Source: Collinsella sp. (GTDB lineage: Bacteria > Actinomycetota > Coriobacteriia > Coriobacteriales > Coriobacteriaceae). From it: DNA of 64,000 nt. How positions within the stretch are numbered: position 1 is the first letter of the stretch; each line of letters starts with the position of its first letter. The DNA lies in assembly GCA_018368345.1 (NCBI GenBank), contig JAGZEK010000010.1, forward strand, positions 1 to 64,000. The letters run 5' to 3'. The notes beneath the pieces are model-generated. The model was not told where the DNA came from. It saw nothing but the letters and a program-made list of their open reading frames with translations, and made no database searches. The position numbers and the translations under genes were made by a program. Below are positions 25,592-34,799 of this stretch, piece after piece.

Positions 25592-26596
25592 ATGGATATC
25601 AACGCATGCAACATAGCAACGCCCGCCGCCGACGCGCCAACGACGCCGGCCGCTCCCGCGCCCGTCGTGGGGCGCTTCGCCCCGTCGCCCTCGGGCCGTA
25701 TGCACCTGGGCAACGTGTTCAGCTGCCTGTGCGCATGGCTTTCGGCCCGCAGCCAGGGCGGCAGCATCGTGTTACGCATTGAGGACCTGGACGATCGCTG
25801 CAAGCGCCCGGAACTTGCCGCCCAATTGATTGACGACCTGGCCTGGCTGGGGCTGGAGTGGGACGAAGGCCCCTACTACCAGCACGACCGCCTAGACCTG
25901 TACGAGAGCGCCTTGCGCCGGCTGAAAGACGCCGGCCTCACCTATCCCTGCTTTTGCACACGCGCCGAGCTCCACGCCGCGAGTGCACCGCACGCGAGCG
26001 ACGGCACGCCCATCTACCGTGGCGCCTGCCGAAGTCTTTCGGCCGAGGAGGTGGCCCGCCGCAGCGCCCTGCGCGCCCCGGCCACACGTCTGCGCGTGCC
26101 CACCGTCGACGACCTCGCAGACGACGTGATCGAATTTGTGGATCGCACGTACGGCGCCCAATGCGAAGCACTCGCCACCGAGTGCGGCGACTTTTTGGTG
26201 CGCCGCAGCGACGGCGTGTTTGCCTATCAGCTAGCCGTGGTGGTCGACGACGCTGCCATGGGCGTCACCGAGGTCGTGCGCGGATGCGACCTGCTGGGGT
26301 CCACGCCGCGCCAGATCTATCTGCAGCACCTGTTGGGACTGCCCACGCCGCACTACGCACATATTCCGCTGCTCATGGCACCGGACGGCCGCCGCCTTTC
26401 CAAACGAGACCGCGATCTGGACCTGGGCGAACTCCGCGCCCGCTTTGGCACGCCCGAAGCGCTGCTGGGCTGGCTCGCCGGGCAAACGGGCATCGCGCCG
26501 GACACCACGCCGCGCTCTGCCGAGCGGCTGGTCGAGCACTTTAGCTGGGATGTTATCCGCAAGCACAGGGAGAACATCACCGTAACGGCTGAGTAA
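25592..26596 (+). CDS. gluQRS: Glutamyl-Q tRNA(Asp) synthetase
   Basis: The 334-aa truncated glutamyl-tRNA synthetase paralogue attaches glutamate to queuosine in tRNA(Asp). The class I signatures are HLGN (as HIGH, in SPSGRMHLGN) and RLSKRD (as KMSKS), and the Zn site is in YPCFCTRAEL. There is no anticodon-binding domain, which separates it from GltX. A start at 25592 (MDINACN) is chosen; a further 18 upstream codons are open but not family-like. An Ala/Pro-rich N-terminal stretch of about 20 residues precedes the catalytic core. It converges on a metallophosphoesterase gene. Confidence 0.9.
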   Translation: MDINACNIATPAADAPTTPAAPAPVVGRFAPSPSGRMHLGNVFSCLCAWLSARSQGGSIVLRIEDLDDRCKRPELAAQLIDDLAWLGLEWDEGPYYQHDRLDLYESALRRLKDAGLTYPCFCTRAELHAASAPHASDGTPIYRGACRSLSAEEVARRSALRAPATRLRVPTVDDLADDVIEFVDRTYGAQCEALATECGDFLVRRSDGVFAYQLAVVVDDAAMGVTEVVRGCDLLGSTPRQIYLQHLLGLPTPHYAHIPLLMAPDGRRLSKRDRDLDLGELRARFGTPEALLGWLAGQTGIAPDTTPRSAERLVEHFSWDVIRKHRENITVTAE

Positions 26597-26611
26597 TCAG
26601 GCACCCCACCC

Positions 26612-27337
26612 CTACGCAACATCCCAGGGCTGGAGTTCGTCGCCCAAGCGAACGATGCAGTCGTAGAGCACGGTATGACGCTCGGCCGGGTTGGCATCTC
26701 GATGAAAATGCCCGTAGTACCAGCGCCTGTAGTCCAAGCGGTCTTCCAGCTCATCGAAAAATGCCGTAAGCCGATCAACGGCAGGGCAATTCCAGCCGGG
26801 CCCCGGATAGAGCGTGGGCGAAAGCATGCGCGTGGAGCAGGTGTGGGTGATCACGTAGTCGACCTTCCAGCCCACGCCGTCGAGCTTTGTCCGTGCCTCC
26901 TCAAAGTTGCGCTCGTCCGGCAGCTCCTGTGGCCACCAGCTGGAATACGGAATGCGGTATTCCTTGTCCACGCTCGTGGCGCCGCCCATGGTAAAGACCG
27001 TTGAGCCGTCGAGCTCAAAAACCTCGCCGCGCGTCAGGCGCCGTATGGGCGAGGTGTCCGACAGACGCTGCGTCAACCCACCATGCCACAGCTCCATGGG
27101 GCGCTCCGCCCAATGGTCGTAGCGTTCGTGGTTGCCGTCGACGAACAGCACGGTATAGGGGCGCGACTCCAGCCAGGCGATATCGGCGCACTCCTCGGCA
27201 GAAAAATCCCAGGGAAAGCCAAAGTCGCCCGCGACAATCAGATAGTCGTCACTCGTCAGGCTATCCCCAAGCTCCCAGTCGCGCAGCTTTTGCATGTCAA
27301 GGCCGCCGTGAATATCGCCCGTCACATAGACCGTCAT
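26612..27337 (-). CDS. Calcineurin-like metallophosphoesterase
   Basis: The 241-aa protein has all motifs of the metallophosphoesterase fold: GDIHG near residue 7, GDFG, GNHE (DGNHERYD), a middle His (VITHTC) and the C-terminal GHFHRD. The metal ligands are intact. It is expected to be a phosphatase or nuclease; the substrate cannot be inferred. It overlaps the upstream gene by four bases (ATGA), so the two are translationally coupled. Both encode related phosphoesterases, which suggests a joint function. Confidence 0.88.
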   Translation of the reverse strand: MTVYVTGDIHGGLDMQKLRDWELGDSLTSDDYLIVAGDFGFPWDFSAEECADIAWLESRPYTVLFVDGNHERYDHWAERPMELWHGGLTQRLSDTSPIRRLTRGEVFELDGSTVFTMGGATSVDKEYRIPYSSWWPQELPDERNFEEARTKLDGVGWKVDYVITHTCSTRMLSPTLYPGPGWNCPAVDRLTAFFDELEDRLDYRRWYYGHFHRDANPAERHTVLYDCIVRLGDELQPWDVA

Positions 27338-27972
27338 CGGATCACCACTTCCCTCTTATAGGCTTCGAGATCGCGCTCGACTTGTTCGTCGTCCGTGGCG
27401 TTGACCCACCACGGCCACTTAACGCAACACACCGGCTCCTCGACCTGAGCAAACCACGACTTGAGCTCCTCTAGGCTCACCGGGGCATAGCCGTTGGCAT
27501 CCACGCCCACGTCATAGCGCAGCAGCCCCTGCCTAAGGTTGAACTTGTTATACACGCCGCCACAGCTGTGGATATGCCCGTGAAGATGCCAGCCGCCGTG
27601 CGACATGCCCTGCCAGTCGACCATGGGATAGTGGCTTAGCACGATTTTTTGGCGGTCGATCTTGAGCACGCAAATGGGCGGCTCGACGATAAAAGCACCC
27701 GCTACCGCAGGCTGCGTCCAGTCTTTGTCGTGGTTGCCGGGCAGCAGATGGACGCGCTTGCAGGCAATGCTTCTGCGCAGCTCGTAGGCGTCTTGGACCG
27801 TCATCTTAAAACTAAAGTCGCCCAAAATGTAGAGCTCGTCATCCGCAGTGACCTTGCTATTAATGTTGGCGACCATGGCCTCGTTCATCTGCGCAACAGT
27901 CGACCAAGGCCTATCGCTAAGCCGTAGCATGTTCTCGTGTCCTAAGTGAGTATCGCTGGTAAACCAGATCAT
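27334..27972 (-). CDS. Metallophosphoesterase family protein
   Basis: The 212-aa protein carries SDTHLGHEN, GDFSF, GNHD, SHYP and HGHIHS, the complete metal-binding set of this superfamily. It is of a subgroup common on phages and plasmids and in chromosomes of gut bacteria. Function is not known; a cyclic nucleotide, nucleic acid or protein phosphate are all possible. It is the first gene of a two-gene unit with the next phosphoesterase (ATGA overlap). Confidence 0.88.
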   Translation of the reverse strand: MIWFTSDTHLGHENMLRLSDRPWSTVAQMNEAMVANINSKVTADDELYILGDFSFKMTVQDAYELRRSIACKRVHLLPGNHDKDWTQPAVAGAFIVEPPICVLKIDRQKIVLSHYPMVDWQGMSHGGWHLHGHIHSCGGVYNKFNLRQGLLRYDVGVDANGYAPVSLEELKSWFAQVEEPVCCVKWPWWVNATDDEQVERDLEAYKREVVIR

Positions 27973-28012
27973 GGGGAACTCCTAACGCAACGGGGTATCC
28001 GTTCCTTAGGGC

Positions 28013-28252
28013 TTACCCCTCGTTCTTCCATCCAAACGGGTCAAACACCCAAAAGACCAGATCGAGCACGCCGCCGGTCGCCATGGCGCCGGCGAAGGCA
28101 ATGCAAACGTGCAGCGAACTGGCGCTTCGGAGCACGTCAAATGGCCCCAGAACAGCCAGCAGTGCGACCGCTACGCCGGCCGCGCACAGCACAAGACACG
28201 GCCCTGCGTCCTTAACGCACTTCTTTGCGAGATGCTTTGCGTTGTCACTCAT
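28013..28252 (-). CDS. Small membrane protein, 79 aa
   Basis: A short protein with two hydrophobic helices (CLVLCAAGVAVALLAVLGPF and CIAFAGAMATGGVLDLVFWVF) and a basic N-terminus. The ATG at 28252 has AAGGAG about ten bases upstream; a longer open frame to 28384 is less likely. No family is recognised. It lies 40 bases before the phosphoesterase pair on the same strand and could belong to that operon. Confidence 0.6.
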   Translation of the reverse strand: MSDNAKHLAKKCVKDAGPCLVLCAAGVAVALLAVLGPFDVLRSASSLHVCIAFAGAMATGGVLDLVFWVFDPFGWKNEG

Positions 28253-28453
28253 CGATATCGAACTCCTTAGAGGGTCGTTGTTCAGATGCATGCCGCCGCG
28301 GCGGAGCATGGTGGCAGGGTAAGTGTCGCATGTCGTGCGGACACGTCCGAAAGCTCGCGCCAAACCGCCAATCTTAATCGTCATACGCCCAAAATACGAA
28401 CGATCGATCTGTTATCCTGGCGCCAACATAGTCTTTCGAAAGGTTTGGCCGGG

Positions 28454-30898
28454 ATGACTACGCAGCAGCAGATTGATATTGAATTCGACTCGCTTGCACG
28501 CGAGAACGATTCACCCAAGCTCATCGCCAACTCGAAGGCGACCGGCGGAACATTACTATCCGTTATCAAGGAGCAGCTCTCGACCTGCAGCTCTTTTGAC
28601 TTTTGCGTAGCGTTTGTTGCAGACGGTGGCCTTCAAATCTTGGTCGAAGCGTTCCGGGAGCTCAAGCAGCGTGGCATTAAGGGCAGGCTGCTGACGTCCA
28701 CCTATCTCAACTTCAACTCACCCGATGCGTTTCGCAAGCTCCTGGAATACGACAACATAGAAGTTCGCGTTTTCCAGGGTAATTTGCATGCTAAGGGATA
28801 CATTTTTGATAAGGGCGAAACCAGCACGATAATCGTCGGCAGCTCGAACATGACGCAGACCGCCCTCACCTGCAATAAAGAATGGAACGTGCTGTACCAG
28901 ACCGTTGAAAACAGCCGCTTGCTCGGAGAGCTTAGAGGTGAGTTCAATTCGCTGTGGAGTGACGCCTCGACCGTTGCGCTTTCCCAAGACTGGATTGACA
29001 AATATGCCGCATATCGATCGGCGCGTCCCCCAAAGCCCAAATCGAAACCGACGTTCCAGGCAACTGTTAGCCCAACCACGAACGACCTCGAAGAACTCAA
29101 GCCCAATAAAATGCAGCAGCGCGCCCTTGAGGCGCTCGGTGTAATCCACCGCAAGGGCGAGACCCGTGCATTGCTGGTCTCGGCAACCGGCACTGGCAAG
29201 ACCTTCCTTTCGGCGTTCGATGTGCTCGCAACTAAACCCCGGCGCGTCCTCTTTCTTGCGCACCGCCGGCGCATTATCGACGCCTCCCGTGCAAGCTACG
29301 AACGGCTCTTAGGTAGTACCTATATGTTCGACACCTATCAAACTGGCAAGAATATAAGCAATGCCACCTGCGTGTTTGCCATGTGTTCTTCGGTCGCCAA
29401 ACATCTGAGCGATTTCCGTCCCGATGAGTTCGACTACATCGTCATCGACGAGGCCCACCGCACGGGATCTCAGGGCTACCAATCCATCATGTCGCACTTT
29501 ACGCCTCGGTTTTATCTGGGCATGACCGCTACACCCAATCGCACCGACGGCTATGACGTCTTTGCCCTTTTCAATCACGTCATCGCATTCCAGATCACGC
29601 TGCAGGACGCTTTGTCCGAGGAGATGCTAGCCCCCTTCCATTATTTTGGCATTCACGATCTGGAGATTGACGATGAGACGGTCGAAAATACCGCCCTGTT
29701 CGGGCGCTTAACGTCCGACGAGCGTGTGCGTCACATCACCGAGAAGATCGAAGAATATAGCGTCACCAAAAGCAGCCGCAGGGGCTTAATTTTCTGCAAT
29801 CGAAACGCTGAGGCCAAAGAACTGTCGCACAAATTCAACGCTCTCGGATATCGAACGGCTGCGATTAGCGGTCAAGATCCCGATGAAGTCCGCGATGCCG
29901 TTATCAGCCGACTTGAAGCCGGCGAGCTCGAGTATATTTTCTCGGTCGATATCATGAACGAAGGCGTCGACATCCCCTCGCTCAATCAGATCATCATGCT
30001 TCGACGCACCGACTCCGCAATCATCTTTATTCAACAGCTCGGACGAGGTTTGCGTCTGAATGATGGTAAGGAATACGCACTGGTGCTCGACTTTATTGGC
30101 AACTACCAGAGCAACTTCTTGGTGCCCATCGCGCTTTCGGGTGACAAAACGTACAACAAAGATCGCCTGCGTCGTCTCGTCCAAGAGGGCGATTCGACGA
30201 TCCCCGGATGCTCGACCGTGAGCTTCGATCGTATTTCCGAGGCACGCATCTACAAGGCCATCGATGGCGGCGATTTCACCTCCGTCAGGTTTTTGAAAAA
30301 CGAATATCTCGACTTGCGCCAGAAACTCGGCAAGATTCCCTCGCTGCTCGAATTTGATCGTAACGGCTCCATCGATCCGTTGCTTATCTTCAAGAATAGC
30401 GGCCTGGGGTCCTACCACGCATTTCTATCCAAATACGAGCCGGACTACACGGTTCAATTTTCCTCTGATCAAACCAAGATTCTCAAATTTATTTCTCAAA
30501 AGCTCGCCGCGGGCAAGCGTTTCGAAGACCTCTATTTGCTTCAAACGCTCGTCGAAGCCGGACACGAGGGCTACCGGCATATGCGCGAGGCTGCGCTTAG
30601 GAGCTACCACACACAGCTTAAGGACAGCGCCGTTAGGTCGGCAATCACAGTCCTTAAGGGCGACTTTGCCACTCCCAAGGATTTCGTTTCCCTGCTTATT
30701 GACGATGGATGCGGGCCTCGTCTGACCGAAGCGTTTGCGACCGCCCTGCGCAACGCAGAGTTCAAGCGTCAGATTCTCGAGGTGCTGGATTTTGGCATTG
30801 CGCGTAACCGACTCGACTATGCCGAGACGTACCAAAACACAAATTTCGTTCTCAACGCCAAGTACACGTACGAAGAAGTTTGCCGCTTGATGAACTAG
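28454..30898 (+). CDS. PLD-domain DEAD/DEAH helicase, ended by premature amber codon
   Basis: The 814-aa product has an N-terminal phospholipase D-like domain (His112/Lys114 in LHAKGYIF, GSSNMT at 129-134) of the type found in DNA-processing or defence enzymes, then a superfamily 2 helicase (ATGTGKT 244-250, DEAH 332-335, QQLGRGLRL as motif VI). The C-terminal region belongs to the DUF3427 type. The frame is stopped by TAG at 30896-30898 but stays open beyond it in the same frame for 143 more codons (see next entry). Such proteins are thought to act on nucleic acids, perhaps in antiphage defence or repair. Start at 28454 (GGCCGGG upstream, MTTQQQ); an earlier open stretch is not family-like. 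Confidence 0.85.
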   Translation: MTTQQQIDIEFDSLARENDSPKLIANSKATGGTLLSVIKEQLSTCSSFDFCVAFVADGGLQILVEAFRELKQRGIKGRLLTSTYLNFNSPDAFRKLLEYDNIEVRVFQGNLHAKGYIFDKGETSTIIVGSSNMTQTALTCNKEWNVLYQTVENSRLLGELRGEFNSLWSDASTVALSQDWIDKYAAYRSARPPKPKSKPTFQATVSPTTNDLEELKPNKMQQRALEALGVIHRKGETRALLVSATGTGKTFLSAFDVLATKPRRVLFLAHRRRIIDASRASYERLLGSTYMFDTYQTGKNISNATCVFAMCSSVAKHLSDFRPDEFDYIVIDEAHRTGSQGYQSIMSHFTPRFYLGMTATPNRTDGYDVFALFNHVIAFQITLQDALSEEMLAPFHYFGIHDLEIDDETVENTALFGRLTSDERVRHITEKIEEYSVTKSSRRGLIFCNRNAEAKELSHKFNALGYRTAAISGQDPDEVRDAVISRLEAGELEYIFSVDIMNEGVDIPSLNQIIMLRRTDSAIIFIQQLGRGLRLNDGKEYALVLDFIGNYQSNFLVPIALSGDKTYNKDRLRRLVQEGDSTIPGCSTVSFDRISEARIYKAIDGGDFTSVRFLKNEYLDLRQKLGKIPSLLEFDRNGSIDPLLIFKNSGLGSYHAFLSKYEPDYTVQFSSDQTKILKFISQKLAAGKRFEDLYLLQTLVEAGHEGYRHMREAALRSYHTQLKDSAVRSAITVLKGDFATPKDFVSLLIDDGCGPRLTEAFATALRNAEFKRQILEVLDFGIARNRLDYAETYQNTNFVLNAKYTYEEVCRLMN

Positions 30899-31330
30899 GA
30901 AAAGAACATCAACGGCCAAAATCTTGGCGGCTACTTCTACGACGAGAAGACCAATACATTCCCCGTGTTTATTAACTATGACAAGGCACCCGACATTAGC
31001 GAGTCCATTCAGTATGAAGACCGCTTTGTTTCGCCGAGTAAGCTAGTTGCAATCTCTAAGAACAATCGCACGCTCAACTCCCCCGAGATTCAGCGACTGC
31101 AGGTATGGCCGGGCAACGGGCTAAAGACGTATTTGTTTATGCGCAAGAACAAGGACGATAAGGGTGGCAAGGAATTTTACTTCCTAGGCGAAATGCATCC
31201 GACTGGCGAGTTCAAAGCTATTAAAACTAAGAGCGGCGACAACGCCGTCGAAATCGAATATGAACTCAATGCGCCCGTGCGCCAGGACATTTACGAGTTT
31301 ATGCTCAGCGATCTGAGTGAGACAGAGTAA
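30899..31330 (+). pseudogene. Detached C-terminal DUF3427 tail of the helicase
   Basis: Read in the same frame as the preceding helicase, this continues EKNINGQNLGGYFYDEKTN and runs to a real stop at 31328-31330. The amber codon sits where a tryptophan (TGG) is expected (…RLMN-stop-EKNINGQ…). One G-to-A change explains it. The tail is therefore the normal end of the protein (958 residues in all), now separate. It could be a recent mutation, suppressed, or a sequencing error. Confidence 0.8.
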
Positions 31331-31334
31331 CAAA

Positions 31335-31370
31335 GAAGGAGCGGGCCGCCATGCGACGTCCGCTCCTTTC
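31335..31370. terminator. Bidirectional terminator between helicase and Nudix gene
   Basis: GAAGGAGCGG (31335-31344) pairs with CCGCTCCTTTC (31360-31370), serving both converging genes; T-rich or A-rich flanks lie on both sides. Confidence 0.7.
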
Positions 31371-31766
31371 TCACATAAGCCCGAGTTTCTTTTCGAGTTC
31401 CCTAACGACTTTAACGTCCGCCGGAAGCCAATCGACATCCCACAGGTTATTGGTATCGAGCCACTTCATGTCCTCGTGAGCGTGCTCTTTGAACTCCCCC
31501 GATAGGATGCTAGCTAGGTAGCACTGCATCGACAGATGGAACGTCTCGTAATCGTGTTCGACCGTGCAAAGATAGTCGAGGTTACCGATCGTGACCTCGA
31601 GCTCTTCTTGAATCTCGCGCACGATTGCCTGCTTGCCGGTCTCGCCCGGCTCGAGCTTACCGCCCGGAAACTCCCAGCCGTCTTTAAACTCGCCGTAGCC
31701 ACGCTGGCAGCTCAGGATTTTCCCGTCCTTCTGAATAATTGCCGCTGCAACATTGATTGATTTCAT
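31371..31766 (-). CDS. Nudix hydrolase (MutT-like, 8-oxo-dGTP diphosphatase type)
   Basis: The 131-aa protein contains a complete Nudix box, GGKLEPGETGKQAIVREIQEEL (residues about 35-56), with all Glu ligands. The small size and the C-terminal WLPADVKVVRELEK match the MutT/8-oxo-dGTP clade that cleans the nucleotide pool, but other nucleoside diphosphates are possible. It converges on the broken helicase gene and has no operon partner. Confidence 0.88.
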   Translation of the reverse strand: MKSINVAAAIIQKDGKILSCQRGYGEFKDGWEFPGGKLEPGETGKQAIVREIQEELEVTIGNLDYLCTVEHDYETFHLSMQCYLASILSGEFKEHAHEDMKWLDTNNLWDVDWLPADVKVVRELEKKLGLM

Positions 31767-32098
31767 AACTAGTTATCACCTCTCCAGTTGAGCCCAACCA
31801 GTATAGGCGATCGACCGCCCGCCATGTCCCAGTCGCCTGAAAACCGCCTGCTCGACCAACCCTTGACGCCGTTTTGTACCGGCACCCCATCTCCCGCTAT
31901 CGAGGTCTAATACTTTTCCCACTGCCACCCAAAAACTCATCCAACATTAATCTTGGCTCAAGAATCGCTTAATCTATAACCTGCACTATAGAGTTCGACC
32001 AAGGGCGGGGCGGCACCGCGCAACGCAGGCCGACGAACGCAACGCTCGCGCCCGGGCAGGTCGCCCGGCGTCGCGCCCATCGAACGAAAGGACAGGTC
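31767..32098. promoter_or_regulatory. Intergenic region with promoter for DUF4342 operon
   Basis: The 332-base gap holds no gene. TTGGCT (31953-31958) and TATAAC (31975-31980) are separated by 16 bases and form a plausible promoter for the DUF4342 gene; AAAGGAC lies before its ATG. The segment 32005-32085 is very GC-rich and may fold. Confidence 0.5.
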
Positions 32099-32641
32099 AT
32101 GGACGACCTCGAAAAAGTTGAAACCATCCGCACCAAGTGCAACGTGAGTTACACCGATGCCAAGGCGGCGCTCGACGCTGCCGACGGCAACGTTTTGGAT
32201 GCCATCATTTGGCTCGAGTCGCAGGGCAAGACCCAGACCACGTCGGCGCATGCCGCCACCGAATCCGCGCCAGTCGATGAGCCCTCGGCCGAGATGGTCG
32301 CCGCGCAGGCCGCCTACGAGAAGTCGAGCGAAAAGACCGACTTCTCCAAGAAGATGGACAGCGTGTGGGAGTACCTCAAAAAGCTCTTCCGCCTGAGCCT
32401 GGACACCAAGTTTATCGCCACGCGCCGCGATGCGATCATCCTCAACATTCCCATCCTGATTCCCATCGTCGCGCTGTTTGCCTGGGGCGCTACGATTTGG
32501 CTGATGCTGATTGGCCTGTTCTTTGGCATGCGCTACCGCATCGACAGCGACGGCGACGTGCCCGGCAGCATCAACAACCTTATGGATAGCGCTGCTAACG
32601 CCGCGGATGACATCAAGCAAAATCTGAACGACGACAAGTAA
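32099..32641 (+). CDS. UBA-like/DUF4342-domain membrane protein
   Basis: The 180-aa protein has an N-terminal UBA/TS-N-like domain (LEKVETIRTKCNVSYTDAKAALDAADGNVLDAIIWLE, residues 4-42), a linker, then a conserved amphipathic segment and two hydrophobic stretches (ILNIPILIPIVALFAWGATIWLMLIGLFFG) that make a DUF4342-type membrane hairpin. Function unknown; it may act as a membrane-bound adaptor. It lies 18 bases before a response regulator/histidine kinase pair and is very probably cotranscribed, so it could be a regulator or sensor partner of that system. Confidence 0.83.
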   Translation: MDDLEKVETIRTKCNVSYTDAKAALDAADGNVLDAIIWLESQGKTQTTSAHAATESAPVDEPSAEMVAAQAAYEKSSEKTDFSKKMDSVWEYLKKLFRLSLDTKFIATRRDAIILNIPILIPIVALFAWGATIWLMLIGLFFGMRYRIDSDGDVPGSINNLMDSAANAADDIKQNLNDDK

Positions 32642-32659
32642 TCGCAGACGGGGGCACGC

Positions 32660-33445
32660 ATGGCACGGATTCTGATCGTAGAGGACGAGGAGAAAATCGC
32701 CCGCTTTGTGACGCTCGAGCTGGAGCACGAAGGCTACCAGGTGGAGCACGCCGCCGACGGTCGCACCGCCGTGAACCTGGCGCTGGAGCGCGACTACGAT
32801 CTGATTCTGCTCGATGTGCTGTTGCCGCAGCTCAACGGTATGGAGGTCCTGCGGCGTGTCCGCAAGCACAAGGATGTGCCGGTGATTATGGTCACCGCGC
32901 GCGATGCCGTGATGGACAAGGTGGCCGGGCTCGATGCCGGCGCCGACGATTACCTGACCAAGCCATTTGCGATTGAGGAGCTGTTCGCACGGATCCGCGT
33001 GGCGCTGAAGCGCTCGGAGGCCGTGCGGGCGGCTTCGGGCATTGGAGGCGCCGGTACTGGGGCGGGCGCGGCAGGCGGCGCGGGCGCCGGTATCGCCACA
33101 ATGCCCCCGGCAACCGACACGGCCCAGACCGCTGCCACGCCCTCCCACGCTGCGCTTACCGTTGACTCGGTTGCGCTCGACCCCGACCGCCGCGAAGTCA
33201 CGGTCGGCGGCTCGCCCATCGCGCTCACGGCCCGCGAGTTCGATGTCCTCGCCCTGCTTATGGCGCATGCCGAGACCGTACTCACGCGCGAGCGCATCGC
33301 GCACGAGGCGCTAGGCTACGACTACGTAGGCGACACCAACAACGTCGACGTGCACATCGCGCACCTGCGCGCCAAGATCGAGGACGCCGGCGGCGCCCGC
33401 ATCATCCAGACCGTGCGCGGGGTGGGCTATGTCTGCCGTGCGTAA
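32660..33445 (+). CDS. OmpR-family response regulator
   Basis: The 261-aa protein has an N-terminal receiver domain (ILIVEDEEKIAR; phospho-acceptor Asp in DLILLDVLLP; Lys in LTKPFA) and a C-terminal winged helix (VALDPDRREVTV... LTAREFDVLALLM, ...VHIAHLRAKI). Between them is a long Gly/Ala/Thr-rich linker (about residues 128-170), longer than usual. It ends 16 bases inside the start of the kinase gene. The set forms an operon with the DUF4342 protein. The signal is unknown. Confidence 0.93.
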   Translation: MARILIVEDEEKIARFVTLELEHEGYQVEHAADGRTAVNLALERDYDLILLDVLLPQLNGMEVLRRVRKHKDVPVIMVTARDAVMDKVAGLDAGADDYLTKPFAIEELFARIRVALKRSEAVRAASGIGGAGTGAGAAGGAGAGIATMPPATDTAQTAATPSHAALTVDSVALDPDRREVTVGGSPIALTAREFDVLALLMAHAETVLTRERIAHEALGYDYVGDTNNVDVHIAHLRAKIEDAGGARIIQTVRGVGYVCRA

Positions 33446-34724
33446 CGCCGAGGTCAAGCGCGTCACCTCCATCGCCCGCGCCATCAACTGGAGCTATATG
33501 TGGCGCCGCCTGATGAGCTACGTCTGGCTCGATCTGTTGCTGTTGGTTATTGCGGTGGCGATCCTCGTCTATGGATACAACCAGACGCTGCCCAACGGCG
33601 CGTTTACCGCAGGATGGATCCCCAGCGCCACCGTTCGCAGCATGTCGCTGACGCCCGCGCGCGGCTGGGACCTGACAACGCTCACCTATACCGTCGAGCT
33701 TGCGCGTACCACCAAGACTTTCCCCCTCGCGCAGGACCTCGTCACGCTATGGCCTCTCTACCTTGTAGTTGTGGGTTGGCAGGTCATCAGCGTGCTCAAC
33801 ATGCTCGGCGGCGCCCGCCGCGTGCGCCGCACCATGGCGCCGCTCAACGATCTGGCCCTGCGCGTGGACGAACTCGGCCGCATGCAGCTCTCCGGCGGCA
33901 AGATGGAAACGCTCGAGCAGGCCATCGAGCGCGCAAGCGTCGACTCGCCGAGCGTCACCACCGGCGACGCCGACCTGGCAAGCATCGAGGTCGCGCTCAA
34001 CCGCCTGCTGCGCCAGATGCAAGAGGCCAAGCTGCAGCAGATGCGCTTTGTCAACGACGCGAGCCACGAGCTGCGCACGCCCATCGCGGTGATTCAGGGC
34101 TACGTGAACATGCTCGACCGCTGGGGCAAAGACGACCCGGACGTGCTGGCAGAATCCATCGCGTCCCTCAAGGCCGAAAGCGAGCACATGCAAGAGCTCG
34201 TGGAACAGCTGCTGTTTTTGGCACGCGGCGACGCCGGACGCACGGTCCTGCGGCGTGCGAATACCAACCTGGCCGCGCTGGTCGGCGAGGTATGCGAGGA
34301 GTCACAGATGATCGATGCCGCGCACACGTATCGACTGGCGTACGACGCTGCGCTTGTCAGCGACCCGCGCTGCGACGCGCCCGTTGACGTGGCGCTCGTG
34401 AAGCAGGCTCTGCGCGTGATCGTGCAAAACGCCGCCAAGTATTCGGACGCGGGCACGCCCATCTCGTTTGGCGTAGCGCCGGATGCGGGCGCAGGCACGA
34501 TCGACATAAGTGTTGAGGACGAGGGTATCGGCATGAACCAGGAATCCGCAGCTCACGCGTTTGAACGGTTCTACCGCGCCGACAACGCACGCGATGCCGG
34601 CGCGCAGGGCTCGGGTCTGGGGCTTGCCATTGCCAAGTGGATCGTCGATAGCCATGGTGGTGTCATTGGCGTGACCTCAGTCGAGGGCGTCGGCAGCCGC
34701 TTTACGATTCGCCTGCCACGATAG
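33429..34724 (+). CDS. Sensor histidine kinase (EnvZ/OmpR type)
   Basis: The 431-aa membrane kinase has two transmembrane helices (about residues 33-52 and 112-130) enclosing an extracellular loop of about 60 residues, then a HAMP-like linker, the dimerisation/phospho-acceptor domain (VNDASHELRTPIAVIQGYV) and an ATPase domain (VQNAAKYSDAG, VEDEGIGM, GSGLGLAIAKWIV). It pairs with the preceding regulator (genes overlap). A terminator follows at 34744-34777. Confidence 0.93.
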   Translation: MSAVRNAEVKRVTSIARAINWSYMWRRLMSYVWLDLLLLVIAVAILVYGYNQTLPNGAFTAGWIPSATVRSMSLTPARGWDLTTLTYTVELARTTKTFPLAQDLVTLWPLYLVVVGWQVISVLNMLGGARRVRRTMAPLNDLALRVDELGRMQLSGGKMETLEQAIERASVDSPSVTTGDADLASIEVALNRLLRQMQEAKLQQMRFVNDASHELRTPIAVIQGYVNMLDRWGKDDPDVLAESIASLKAESEHMQELVEQLLFLARGDAGRTVLRRANTNLAALVGEVCEESQMIDAAHTYRLAYDAALVSDPRCDAPVDVALVKQALRVIVQNAAKYSDAGTPISFGVAPDAGAGTIDISVEDEGIGMNQESAAHAFERFYRADNARDAGAQGSGLGLAIAKWIVDSHGGVIGVTSVEGVGSRFTIRLPR

Positions 34725-34743
34725 AAAGCCCCTCGGCATAAAT

Positions 34744-34777
34744 AAAGGGATAAGGCCATGCGGCCCTATCCCTTTTT
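34744..34777. terminator. Terminator between kinase and VOC gene
   Basis: AAAGGGATA-GGCC (34744 on) pairs with GGCC-TATCCCTTTTT to 34777 and could serve both converging transcripts. Confidence 0.78.
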
Positions 34778-34799
34778 GCTAGCTATAGCAGCCTGTGCG

